Origin: Gracilariopsis chorda
Lineage: Eukaryota > Rhodophyta > Florideophyceae > Gracilariales > Gracilariaceae
Length of the DNA stretch: 64,000 bases
Assembly (NCBI GenBank): GCA_003194525.1
Contig: NBIV01000042.1
Span: 124,001-188,000, forward strand
Direction: 5' to 3'
The notes below the pieces were generated by a model. The model ran no database searches. It was not told the DNA's origin and was given only the letters and a program-made list of their open reading frames with translations. This document shows positions 21,116-31,757 of the stretch, piece by piece. The position numbers and the translations under genes are program-made. How positions within the stretch are numbered: the stretch's first letter is position 1; every line of letters starts with the position of its first letter.

Positions 21116-21673
21116 GGCGCTCGCGACGGCGGTGGAATAACGGGGGGGGAGGAGCTCTGGACGGCGGGCGGGAGGGTAGGGAAGGTGGGGTGGGGGTGGG
21201 GAGGTGCTCCGTGAACGGCGGGGCGCAAGTCGTCGGCGGTGCACGCATGACAACTTTATGATAGATACATAGGGCGCTGCTGGAGCGAAGGTGAGCGATT
21301 TTTTCAAGTCGTGACACCTGGCCACGACGACCACGCAATGATGTGTCAGTCGTGTGAGTCGTGGCCACGCGTCGCCGCCGGCAGTGACGTGGCGCTCTCG
21401 CGCCACGTCATCTGAGAGGAACGTTACGCCGTGTCTCCCGTGCCGGTGGCGCCACAATCGGCGCCACCCATGATGAGCGCCAAACGGTCAAAGCGCCCGC
21501 GCCCGCCGCTCTTATCGTCACCCACACGCCCTTCATGATGGAGGCTTCATCATGACCGTCTCCGTCTCCCCCATCGCGTCCCACGCCGCCTCGTTCACCG
21601 TCACACACACGCCAGCCCCGACCCCATCCCCATCCCCATCCCCATCCCCATCCCCGTCCCCACCCCATCCACA
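21116..21673. promoter_or_regulatory. Putative bidirectional promoter region
   Basis: About 560 bases separate the start codons of the divergent 5MP (-) and CBM48-TPR (+) genes. The region is GC-rich with short palindromic words (GGCGCTCTCGCGCC near 21390, GGTGGCGCCACAATCGGCGCCACC-type inversion near 21446-21469) and a (CCCCAT)n-like microsatellite at about 21620-21665 in the leader of the CBM48-TPR gene. No TATA box is obvious. Shared regulation is inference from spacing alone. Confidence 0.45.
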
Positions 21674-24200
21674 ATGCATCCTCCCCCCCCTCAGCCTACC
21701 CTTCATCTCCGCCATTCCATCGCCCCGCGCGTCTTGGATAACTCCGTACCCATGTCCACCGTAGTATCCACTTCGCGCTTCTCAGTGCGTGTCGCGCCTC
21801 CACAAACCGCTCCGCCACCCTCCTCCCCTTCGAAGCTGCTCACTACCTTTATCTGGCGCGATTCCGGCGCCCGAGTTCTTCTCGCGGGTAGCTTTGATGA
21901 TTGGCGCAAGCACGAAATGACCTTCGTTCCTTCAATTGGATACCACGTCTTAGTGGTTGAATTGCCTCCCGGTTCATATGAGTATCGTTTCGTCGTCGAT
22001 GGACGTTGGCGCGTCGCCGATGGAGACCCCAATTTGAGGCAAGACCAGTTTGGAGAATTGTCTCATCACCTTACCATTGACGCTGATATAGCTGCAAACG
22101 CGCCCCCAAAACGATTTTCGACTGCTAGTGTCACTGCTGCACACCCCTCTTTGACGGAGCATGCCGCCCTGCATGACGGCGAAAGTGATACCGATCCAGA
22201 GCTTGACGAACCTGATTCCGAACATGAACATCATCATTCAGACATGTCTGAACCTGAACCTGAACCTGCTCCAGCCCCGAGACACCGCGATTCTGCCTAT
22301 ATTAAGGACTATGATGATGACGCTTGCGGCGAACTTGACTTGCAGGCAGACGTGTTTGAAGCCATCAAAGACGTTGCAGAGTCAAATCCACAAACCCAAC
22401 CCGAGCCGAGTCACTCTACTATAGTGGCTGAATCACGTCCGCGACATCGATTTCGCCGCCCTGGGAAGCGTACCCTGCGGAAGCTCTGGGCGCTGTTATT
22501 TGGCGACCTCAGAGAGCAGGAGAATGTCGACCCGGAGCAAAATCAACCGCCACCTGTAACCCGAAATCAAAAGCTTCACGGCATGGCCGATCGTTCTTCT
22601 AGGGGTCTTAAAGTGTGGTTTCCGAATGAGAAGAAGACGCCGCGTGTCGTCAAGGGAAGAAAGGTTCATCCTTCCGAAACAAAGCATGTCATCGATGTGG
22701 AGGAGAAGGCGTTACGACTTCATCAAGTTGAGGAAAACGCCAACACTAGACAGATGCTTGGCAAGACTCTTTTTGCGCAGGGCAAATATGATGCCGCACT
22801 CGCTTTGTTTTCGCTCTCCGTTAAGTTGAGAGAGGATAATGGCCTCAAATATGCAAAGACTACCGCCATTGCACATACCGATGTGGCGAGCGCGTTCATT
22901 CATATCGACGATTTGAAAAAACGCTGAGAAACATCTGAACATCGCTCTGGCCATTTTTGAAAAGGGAACCTTCTCAGGAGGACGGGCGCAACTTGGAGAT
23001 GTGTACTGTTTCCTAGGCGTCGTTGGAGATATTAAGGGCGATTTGTATAACGCTGAAGCGTGCTATTGTAAGGCAGTTGATCTTTATGAACAGGCTCGTG
23101 CTACCACTGATAATCCCAACTATGGTACCGCCATTGAGAACCTCAACGCCAATCGAAAACGTCAGAAACAAGCTCCCAAGCAAATGCGTCGTGAGATTGC
23201 ACGCATTGTTGGGGAGTCCGTCCAGCCGGCCGAACCGCCAGTTCGTAGACCGCCCAAACGGGTTCAAGTCGCTCATCGTCCACATCCGCCTCCACAGCCT
23301 TCCGCACATCCGGTGAAGAGAACGCCACCTCCGCCTCCTCAACGTCCCGCACATCATGACAAGAGAACGCCACCTGCTCATAGAGGTCCACTCGAACCTG
23401 CCCGACCACCTCCGGCTGTCACTTTGGATGAGGAATCTACGTTGGATTCGCAGGCTTTGGGGTATCAGCCTTTGCAACCAGTACCTCCGCCTCAGAAGCA
23501 GCAACCCGAAGTTCAGCCTAGGCGGTCTAGCAAACGGAACAGCAGGCCGACCACGTGGAAGGGCCTTGCAGAAACGGCGCGACAGTCCATGCCGAAGAGT
23601 CCTCCCGATGAAGACCCCTCTGAGAATGAGGAGGATTTGGAACCGCCTGTTGGCTCTTATGAGGAAATGTGCCGCACATGGCACAAAGATGCTCGAAAGC
23701 TTATGGCAAGCGGCAGCTATAAGGAGGCGATTGATATGTACACGTTGGCCGTGTATACCAGGAAGAGACACGGTCCTTGGAAGACGCGCGAAAACGCTGA
23801 AACGCTTGTGGAACATGCGAGAGCCTTGTTCGCTACCAAGCAGCTTGATGAGTCTGTCTCTGCGTTGCGCGATGCAATCGCGATTTCGGAGGAACTTGAT
23901 CAAAGCAAACATGGGGTTTTCCTGGGTGAAGTGTGGGGAAATCTTGGGAGTGTGCTCGATCGACTTGGTGGACGAAGCCATGACGCTTTGACCGCACACT
24001 GCGCCGGGATGGTTGCGTATGGAAAGGCGGGTATGTCAACTGACAATGCGAAATGGCTCAAGGCGTGGAAGAGCTTGTGCATCAACCTTAAAATGAGTGG
24101 CTCGACGGATCGTACTAATGAGATATGGCAGGCTATTGATTTACAGATTCGCGGGGTGACTCCCATGACCAAGGTTGGCAATGTGGTTCTCCATCGGTGA
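21674..24200 (+). CDS. CBM48 (AMPK-beta-type glucan-binding) / TPR protein, with a one-base frame break
   Basis: The N-terminal part carries a CBM48-type glycogen/starch-binding module (VLLAGSFDDWRKHEM ... PPGSYEYRFVVDGRWRVADGD ... FGELSHHLTI, about 21860-22080), as in AMPK beta subunits and starch-associated scaffold proteins. Next come an acidic region (repeated EPEPEPAPAP near 22250) and TPR-like helices (QMLGKTLFAQGKYDAALALFSLSVK). The frame then breaks at AAAAAAC (22916-22922): frame one stops at 22925-22927, and the TPR reading resumes one base over (AEKHLNIALAIFEKG ... YCKAVDLYEQA). It runs on through a Pro-rich linker to further TPRs (AIDMYTLAVYTRK, SVSALRDAIAISEEL) and the stop at 24198-24200. 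One A fewer in the run would keep a perfect TPR, so sequencing error, a polymorphism or a young null allele are all possible. Start could be 21674 or 21752. A role in cytosolic floridean starch is inference. Confidence 0.7.
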
Positions 24201-25098
24201 TGTTCTTTTCGAAAGGGTGCTCTATTGTACTTGAGGCTTGTTTCTGATTTGTTTGATCTGCAAGGGAAGCTCCCAGCATACCTTGTGTCTTTGTCCGTCC
24301 CCAGAAAGTTGCGAGGATATCTTGTTTAACTTCAAGTGCGATTTTTCGTGTACTGCTCCTACCGCCCCCCGGTCGAGGATAAGTGTCCTTTTTTGGATGC
24401 ATGTTTCCGGCTCGATCGGTTGTTGAGCTCACGAAAGAGGGAGAGGACGCGTGGGTTTCTGTTCTGTTTATTGTTTCTTTTTTTTGTCTTCAAGTCATTT
24501 GCCGTTGGAGGTTGTGACGAAATTGTGTGTGTTGTGCGTGTTTGTTGAGGTGAAGTTACGGGTGATGTGTACGTGTTAGCTGTGGTATGGGTATAGAAGA
24601 GGAAGTGTGCTCACTGTCGTGAGGGCCACTTGTTCTGGATCAAGGTGATGTGCTCGAAGGGCGTGTGTGTAGTATCCCTTGGAGCGAAGGTAGGGATCAA
24701 GTACCGTCGGCAATTTAGTGGAGTTCGCGGACGGTGAAGGTGCGATCAAGTCAAGGGTGTGGGGAATTTCTTGCAGAGCATGTTGCAACAAAACTGAAGA
24801 TCACGTGTATGCACTATCTACTACTCTACTACAGTAGGAACAAGCAAGCCAAAGAAGAAAGGTGAGAAGGCGCGTAAGCGATAGTGAGGTGTAGCTTCAC
24901 GTCCAAGATAGTATACAAAAAGGATAGCGAGCGTGAGTGCGCAAACACGTTTGCAACCAGCTCTTTGTTAGATGGCAGTTAAAGGGTTAGCATGACCCGA
25001 ATGCTTCCAGTGAGCAGACGCGCCTACAGCTGGTAATCGTGTACCAAAGACGAGCATGCGATGGTATTAGTAACATGTTAGAAATAGTTATAAGCGAG
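24201..25098. other. Spacer between convergent genes
   Basis: About 0.9 kb between the stops of CBM48-TPR (+) and the LPMO-like gene (-). No supported ORF. A T-rich tract (about 24471-24490) could belong to a 3' processing region. Otherwise nothing is seen. Confidence 0.5.
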
Positions 25099-26466
25099 TT
25101 AGTGCGAGTGACCAAAGGTCATGTTGTGACCAGGGTTCATGTTGGGATCAACGCCCATGTTGGGATCAACGCTCATGTTGGAATCAAGGCTCATGTTGGG
25201 ATCAACGCTTATGTTAGGATGAACGCTCATGTCACCAGCGGTAGACGGCGACAAGGTGTTGTTTTGGTGCGGTTGCACTTGCATAGTACTCATCTTCAAG
25301 CGGAACCAATATACGACAGAAGTAGTAGCACCAGCGCCGGCCGTGTGAACAGAGACATTAAGCTTGATCCACTCATCAAGTAGCGGATTTGCCCAAGAAA
25401 GAACGGTGCCACGACGATCACCAAACATGAGATAAGGAGCAATGCGTTCCCGATTAATGAACACATCATTCATAAAGAAATCCACACAGCGAACATCGCC
25501 CTTTGTGAACGCGCGGAAAGTAAGTTGCATGTGTGGTTGAACGGATACGTCTCGGTAAAAGTGAGTGTCCAACACGGATTGCGAGTGAAGATCAATGAGT
25601 TTGATCTGGGTGACATAGGCGACATGCGGGCCATACGTCGGCAGTCCGTCTCGATACGGGTTGTGGAACGGGTTTGAATACGGGGACAGGGCGGTTTGAA
25701 TGGGATCTGGAAGGCGAGATTCATTGAACGGCCACGGTTTGATATAGGCGCCTTGGTGATGGAGACACGGTTCACGCACGCAAATGCCAATGTTATTGAC
25801 GGCGGCCCAGCATGCGGGGTTGTGCGGGTCGTTTCTGGACAGATTGTCGCCCGGTTGAAAGACGGGGGTGTACGATTTTTGAAACGGGCCGCCTTTTATA
25901 ACGACGTTTGCGCAGCTCCAGTAGTCGGCAAAGTACGAATGGAGGCCGTACCAGTTGAGGCCGCCGTACCAAGCCCAGCCCAAGACGTACTCGCCGTCCG
26001 GGAAGGTTGGGGGTATTTGAACGGTGGCGCGAAACAGCAGCTGCTCAGTGCCGCAGGTGCGCTGAGAAGAGGTGTCGAACGAACAGTGATGCAGGTCGGA
26101 ATCGAAACACAAGTAGCGGAAAGCGTACTGTTGATGCGCTGAGTGGTGCATGCGCAGGTGCTTTGGAACGAGGGTGAGGCGGACGAAACCGCCGTGATGG
26201 TTGTTCTTGGTCCAGACGATGGAGGTGTTCTGGGCGCGACGAAAGGTGGTGGTGGCTGGATGCGGGTTGTGCTGCCAGGAGGATGTCGGGATGCACGGGC
26301 CGGAGCACGAATCATTCGGGGAGTGTTTCGGGCCGCCTAAGCGGCACTCGGGTTTGTTGAAGTGCGAGAAGTCGCCGCGCGGAACGAGCATGAAGCTGTG
26401 CGCCGTGGCGGGTGTGAAGAAGGGAAGAAGCGAAAGAATGAGAGTTGCGAAGGGGGGAAATGACAT
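25099..26466 (-). CDS. Secreted histidine-brace (LPMO-like) protein with Met/His-rich repeat tail
   Basis: 455 residues. Residues 1-22 are a classic signal peptide ending ATA, so the mature protein would begin with His23 (HSFMLVPRGDF). A second histidine pair lies in WTKNNHHGGFVRL (H90, H91). An N-terminal His plus an internal His is the copper-binding histidine brace of lytic polysaccharide monooxygenases, which cleave polysaccharides oxidatively. Further family-like motifs are GWAWYGGLNWYG and FADYWSCANVVIKGG, and many paired Cys fit an extracellular fold. The last about 45 residues are six degenerate six-residue repeats (SVDPNM-like) ending PGHNMTFGHSH, rich in Met, Asn and His. A (CAA)n leader abuts the ATG. 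Substrate unknown; red algal wall polymers are a guess. The exact AA family cannot be assigned by eye. Confidence 0.65.
   Translation of the reverse strand: MSFPPFATLILSLLPFFTPATAHSFMLVPRGDFSHFNKPECRLGGPKHSPNDSCSGPCIPTSSWQHNPHPATTTFRRAQNTSIVWTKNNHHGGFVRLTLVPKHLRMHHSAHQQYAFRYLCFDSDLHHCSFDTSSQRTCGTEQLLFRATVQIPPTFPDGEYVLGWAWYGGLNWYGLHSYFADYWSCANVVIKGGPFQKSYTPVFQPGDNLSRNDPHNPACWAAVNNIGICVREPCLHHQGAYIKPWPFNESRLPDPIQTALSPYSNPFHNPYRDGLPTYGPHVAYVTQIKLIDLHSQSVLDTHFYRDVSVQPHMQLTFRAFTKGDVRCVDFFMNDVFINRERIAPYLMFGDRRGTVLSWANPLLDEWIKLNVSVHTAGAGATTSVVYWFRLKMSTMQVQPHQNNTLSPSTAGDMSVHPNISVDPNMSLDSNMSVDPNMGVDPNMNPGHNMTFGHSH
25123..25230. repeat. 18-bp tandem repeat inside the LPMO-like CDS
   Basis: Six imperfect 18-bp units (for example GTTGGGATCAACGCCCAT at 25141-25158) encode, on the minus strand, the repeating Asn-Met/Asp-Pro tail. 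The unit length is a multiple of three, so copy-number change would keep the frame. Confidence 0.9.
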
Positions 26467-26497
26467 TTTGTTGTTGTTGTTGTTGTTGTTGTTGTTT
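26467..26497. repeat. (CAA)n leader immediately upstream of the LPMO-like start codon
   Basis: About ten TTG units on the plus strand read as (CAA)n on the transcribed strand, ending three bases before ATG. CAA repeats are unstructured and are known to aid ribosome scanning; a role here is inference. Confidence 0.75.
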
Positions 26498-28192
26498 TCC
26501 TTGGGGTTAGGCGTTCATGGCGGGGGGGGTTTATGAAGGATGTTGCGGAGCGGTTGGAGGATGGATTTGAATTGGATGGAGGTGGGTAATGCATGGGGCA
26601 GGGGGTTGAATTCGGGATGTGTGAAGCATTGGAAAGTGACAAAGATTGCGTGGCGAGTAGTTGGGGAAGTGCGAGAAAGATATGCATTATGAAGTGGGAG
26701 ACAAACAAGACAGGTTGTAGTTGTAGTACCACAAGTGGTAGCGTTCCATGTAGAAGCGGACCCCGTCGGTACATGGATATTGCTGAGGCTGGAGCGAGCG
26801 GATGCGAGCGGATGCGAGCGGATGGGGAGCAGCGCGAAGGGCTGTTGTACAGGAGTACCGGCGCATGCCCAAAGCGGTAAGCGCACAGGTGAAGGGCACG
26901 GAAGCGCCGTCTGCCGCCCGCCGCCTGCCGCCCGCCGCCTGCCGCCCGCCGCCGCGCGTGAACGCACAGAGATGGTTGGCAAATGACCAAGCGCCGAAAA
27001 CAGATGCGATGCGATCTCGAAGCACCGGTGGCGGCGCGTGCACAGCGCAGCCGCTGTGTACTACACAGCGCCGACGTGCGTTCCCTTCGGCCACGCGAGC
27101 GGCATGTCATAGTCAAAACGACTAGGCCACATGTCCGGTGTCAACTGATGATTATATCAACCGCCACACGGGAGAAGGCCACTGCGCACGCAGAGAAGGC
27201 GCCGTGCTGACGGGCGTTGACGAGATGTACCAACGGTACATAGCGCGGCGCCCGCGGGGGGAAAGAAACATTTTTTCACATAGTATCTACTAGTATCAAG
27301 TAGGCGCGTCGCTGTGGGGAAAGCACAGTGTGACCACTCCACGCTTGGTGGCCGCCCCTCTCGAGAGTTGTAACCTAATTCACAGTGCGCAAACCTCTAC
27401 ACGTTGCTGCGCGCCAAACCACCGTTTCGTGCCTTCCACCCGCACCCGAGCCGTCGCAAGCGAATCATGTGGCGGCAATGCGCGGTGAGCGCGTCACCTT
27501 TGGCACCGCACGGACCGGCGGGAAGGTTCCCCCCCCCCCCCTGCAGTGTGCGTCAAGTGCGTGTCTCGACGCGGGAATACGTCAGCGGCAGCCAATCGTG
27601 AGCACTTTTGTGTAACGTGTTGCTTTCACAACTGCTGAGTCATCCTCAGCAGCAGCCCGTCCGCAACACTCAGCGCGCGCAAGCGCACAACCGGCGTTTG
27701 CGTTTTTCTGCGAGCAAAAGACTGTTGCGTTGCGAGCAACGCGCTGGCTAACCGGCGGGGGCGCGGCGCGCACCTTCACTTTTTGATGGCTGCGCTAGGC
27801 TAAGCTGTGAGAAAGATGCTTTTCTTACACTGCGGAAAGCGTACGCGCTGTGGCGCCCGCTTCGGAGCTTCGCACATGGCACGTTTTTTAGTCAAATGGC
27901 GCTAGCTACAACACAACCATACGTGCTGCGTATACAATTACACAAGCATCAGTCAAACATTCATCACAAATCAGTGTACGTTAATATGTGCGTCACGGCG
28001 TCGCAGTGGACAACGTCGGCCTAGAAAAACACGGGTGGGTGGCGGTTGCCTATAGTACAAATACACTTTTGCAAATACACAGCGCTCTGCGCCACATCGC
28101 GTCTGTTACGTTAGTACACACACACACAGTTAATACAGGCGCGGAGAGGGAGAGGGAGAGGGGGGGGGGGTGGGGTGAGCGGCGCCCCGTTT
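26498..28192. other. GC-rich spacer with short tandem repeats
   Basis: No convincing gene; many open frames here are products of high GC. It should contain the promoter of the LPMO-like gene. Tandem repeats: three GAGCGGATGC units at 26796-26825, and three 14-bp CTGCCGCCCGCCGC units at 26911-26952. A purine-rich low-complexity run lies at about 28143-28173. Confidence 0.5.
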
Positions 28193-28711
28193 TCAAAAGT
28201 CACCGCTCATCATGTAGTAGTCCAGAATGGCGTTAGATTCAATCACGTCCGAGTCGGCCGCGGCGGCGGGCGCGCCCTGCGCAACGTGGCTTCGACGCGG
28301 CGCGCAGGCGGCATGAAGCGGCGTCAGCGCCACGCCGCCGATGTCGCCACACGCCGCGGGCTGGCGCGGCGGCGGCTGCAGCGGCGGCGGCGCGGCGTGG
28401 GCGTGGCGCGCGGGGCGGCGGCGCGGCGCGTGGTGCGTGGGCTTGGCGGCGGCGGCGTGTAGCATTCTCCGGCGCATGTGGGCGGCGGAATTGAGCTTGG
28501 AGGCGTTGGCGTGCAGGCGCGCTTTCCGGAACGAGTAGGACCAGCCGCATTCGGCGCTGCAGAACGTCTGGTTGTGACGGTCGTTGAACAGTTGGCCGTA
28601 GTACGTGCCACAGCGGCCGCAATTGAAGCAGGGGTGGTACTGAAACACTCGCTGTCGCACGACGGTCAACTCGGTGGGGGGGGGGGGGGGGAATCGGTTG
28701 GCGCAGTCCAT
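28193..28711 (-). CDS. Small FCS/FLZ-like zinc-finger protein
   Basis: Predicted 172 residues from ATG at 28711. The frame is open further upstream, but poly-G runs flank the start. Residues about 20-65 contain HPCFNCGRCG, then DRHNQTFCSAECGWSYSF: a C-x2-C ... FCSxxC arrangement resembling the treble-clef FCS-type (FLZ-like) zinc fingers, which usually mediate protein-protein contacts (plant FLZ proteins bind SnRK1). The rest is Ala/Pro/His/Arg-rich low complexity, ending in a short acidic/hydrophobic tail (SNAILDYYMMSGDF). GC content is far above the neighbouring genes, so chance open frames are a risk; the Cys motif is the main support. Confidence 0.5.
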   Translation of the reverse strand: MDCANRFPPPPPTELTVVRQRVFQYHPCFNCGRCGTYYGQLFNDRHNQTFCSAECGWSYSFRKARLHANASKLNSAAHMRRRMLHAAAAKPTHHAPRRRPARHAHAAPPPLQPPPRQPAACGDIGGVALTPLHAACAPRRSHVAQGAPAAAADSDVIESNAILDYYMMSGDF

Positions 28712-31189
28712 GGGGGGGGGGGGGATCGCGTTGGGGAGGCGAGAAGAGGGGTGGCGGTGTTGACGAGGGGGTTCGCAAGCCTTTTCTGCGCGATGGGAGC
28801 GCGGTCGGGGCGGCGCAGAGTTGGCGGCAAAGGCGCAATGACAAAGGGCAGCGCGCGCGCACAGTTTATAATGCGAAACGGACGCGGCGCCAGTGCGGCG
28901 GCAGCAGCGCACGGCGCGCCGCGCGGCACCGGAGGCGCAAGCACGCGTGCCGCGCCGGTGCGCACCATCTGTCGTGCGCGCGCGCACGTGCTGCGCGCCG
29001 CCGCTTCCGACGTTCACAACTTGTTGGGCTTCACTTGTTTGTGTTGGTGGCGGCCGCTGGTCGGTACCTTTGTACACTAAACTTTTGGTGTCTTGTTCAC
29101 GGCCGCGTCCTTCTCGCCGCTCGGTGTGCGCATCCGCGACGTGTCCGTAAGCGCGCAGTCTGAAACGTGTACCCTTATCTACTGCGCCGCCTTACAACAC
29201 TTCACCTGCTCCACCTTCGTACGTAAGCTACATACCGCCGCTCCAAATCCGCACACGCACGTACAGTATCTACAGTACACAACACATATCAGCACGCACA
29301 AGTCCTCACCCCCACCACCCACCACCAACACGCCGCCCAGGTAACGTACCCTTCGTAATTCTAACCACTGCGTGCAAGCACGCACTCCTCCACCATCCAC
29401 GATACCAACGCTACATCTGCACACCCCAGAATAGAACCCCCCCCCCAAAATAGTGCAAAACATCGGCGCTTGTGCATCTCACACATCACTCCTCGTCCCC
29501 ATAAATGCTACAGTAGTGTAATGCATCTGCATCCACCAAAATATTCGTGCTGCCCTCTCAGCCTCGTTCCACGCGCCGCGCAGCCAACGCCAACACATTT
29601 TCGTTCATGCTCACTTCGCCTTGAAACCACCCCCTTTTCGACGCCGCTGTCGGCTAACATCCCCAATCGCCCCTCAGCACGTCACCTTTTCACGCCTTAG
29701 TCTACCGCAGTGCATACCAACGTGACAACGCCTTTACAGCCCCCCTTCAATCAAACAAACTGCCGCCGAAACTGCCTTACACTGCTCAGTGCAACCCCTT
29801 CTTATTTATACCCTTTTTGCCACCCCCAAAAACGGCCATCACCTCCAACCGCACACGCTTACTCGGTAACAAACAGTTTGGCGCCGTGCTTTGTACCGTC
29901 GCCGCGCTTGCACTGCAACCTCTTGCGCAGGAGAACAGCTCCCACACCTAACCAATTCTTTTGTCAGATGAGCGCCATTCTGCTGCAAAACCGATTCTCA
30001 CATCTCATAACTCAGCTTGTACCCATCCAGTTCACAATCTCATAGCTTTGTCAAATTGCTCTTTAAGCACAATACAACGCACAAACCTTTTGTAGTCCAC
30101 GGTGCACCACTTCACAAGAGAGAACAAAAACAATGCACCTTGCCAGAGGACACCACTTTGCAACATTCAATCAAATTCGTCGCGCGTGTCGCCGCCGTAC
30201 CAACAACTGCTAAAACAATCATAAATCCATATCACCCCCCGCCACCTTACCGTTACAACCTCACCACCACCAATTGCATTCATCCACATGTGCCAACGCT
30301 ACCAAACAACCACTTCCTGCAAAACTCTTAACCCCATCGTCGATCCGACTGTTCATCACTACTTTCCATCCCACCCATCTCCGCCATTGTCACACCAGCA
30401 CGGTTACGAGCGGCTGGCTCTGCTGCTTCATGGCGTCGTTCTTCGCGCGTACAACTAAGATGCCTCATCAATACATTGCCACGCAGATCCAATTCAACTA
30501 AGTGCACAATCTTTTTGGCACTTTCTGAAGGGCAATCCCTTGCAAGCAAACCTAACACGCACTCCAGACATTCTCAGCCGTCAAATGCGTACAATACGTC
30601 GTTTTCATCTTAACGTTTCAACTCTCATCTACATTGTACTTTCAAACCAAACCTTGCAAGTCACGGCAATACTTGTCGAACATGTTCTCTAAACTCTTTC
30701 TACGTTTTAGACTAATCTCGGAAGCAGAAAACACATCTTTTAATGGCTCCAAATAAGCGCAATGTGCACACTTAACTCATATTCCTTTGTGTTCAAACCC
30801 ACTGCGAATATAAGCCGCCGCTAGTGACTCCAGCAGCACAATAACTTCAAAAGTATCCAACATCATCACGATTCTCGCCATACGATATAGTTTTCGTTCC
30901 AGATACGAATTATAAATTATAAGGACGCTTATCTGAAGCGGCTGCAGGATATGATAGGTATGGAACGATAATGTAGCGCCACATAGAGCACTTGCTTCTT
31001 GCGCAGCAGATACAGTTGACGTAACTGCAAGTGCACTGCATATCCATCTAAAAAAAGTACAAGGTTTCCCCATTTGTAACCTCTTTTGTCTTTGTAATGA
31101 TGGGTTTGTTTTGCCCGATTGAAGAAAATAGCGCCATTTACACAAGGACTAGTACGCTGAAATAGGTAATAGGGTAAGAGTAGAAGCAA
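28712..31189. other. Gene-poor stretch
   Basis: About 2.5 kb with no supported gene on either strand. The first 0.4 kb is very GC-rich with poly-G tracts (28676-28690 and 28712-28722 flank the zinc-finger start). About 29200-30600 is C-rich on the plus strand with few G and many CACC/CAAC words. From 30600 on it becomes AT-richer. No terminal repeats were spotted. Confidence 0.5.
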
Positions 31190-31500
31190 CCTTTGGCCGC
31201 GGGCGGAGCTGCGCGCGCCTGAATAGGGGTGATTTGGGGGCTCTCAAGGTTTCTGCTCGCTATCGCTCGCAAACGGCCTGCAAACCAATGAGGGTCGCGG
31301 CGCCGAGATTGAATATAGAATAGAATTGCAATTGAGCGCCCGTTCGTTGATGATTGGCTGGCACTGCAGTTGTGGGCGTAGAATACAGTAAATTGTAATT
31401 GGCTGGCACTGCAAAAATGACTGCAGTTTCGGCGACTGTGCAGCGGGGTGGCTTGCAATCCGCGAAACTCATATTCCAAATTTTATTCCGCTTGGGATAT
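31190..31500. repeat. Dispersed repeat, copy 1 (GGCTGGCACTGCA family)
   Basis: Blocks here recur at 53360-53560 and 53640-53830: GCTGCGCGCGCCTGAATAGG against GCTGCGCGCCGCTGAATAGG, then a CGCTATCGCTC-type block followed by GGCCTGCA, and the word GGCTGGCACTGCA twice (31356-31368 and 31401-31413). Non-coding. Probably a MITE-like or satellite-like family. It lies directly beside the pogo left end. Confidence 0.6.
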
Positions 31501-31757
31501 CATAATGTACCAAAAGCTGGGTCACTTTCAAAGATTTAAAAAGAATACATAGAGAAAGTGTACTTTATACCTCAAAACTTCTTCTATAAGCCCTTGAATG
31601 GTTCTCCTCACGTCGCATCTGCTCAAACCACCGAATAAGGACTCCGTAGGTCTCCTTCACCGCGCAATAGTTAGCAAATTCAGTATCCTCAAGGAACCTA
31701 ATAATGCACAAATACTGGGTCAAATGCGCTGTAACCTCGCGTCCTTAAAAACCAATT

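Noticed and set aside
21116-21457. Upstream in-frame extension of the 5MP gene
   Set aside because: Low-complexity text; the conserved family N-terminus begins exactly at ATG 21115 and gives the canonical 419-residue length.
25123-25230. Regular 18-bp repeats as a CRISPR-like array
   Set aside because: Units are contiguous without spacers and in frame with a secreted protein's tail.
28676-28722. Poly-G runs as a biological signal
   Set aside because: Long homopolymers flanking a start codon in GC-extreme sequence may be assembly artefacts.
26500-29080. Many long open frames on both strands
   Set aside because: High GC removes stop codons; only the frame with the FCS-type Cys motif has recognisable protein features.
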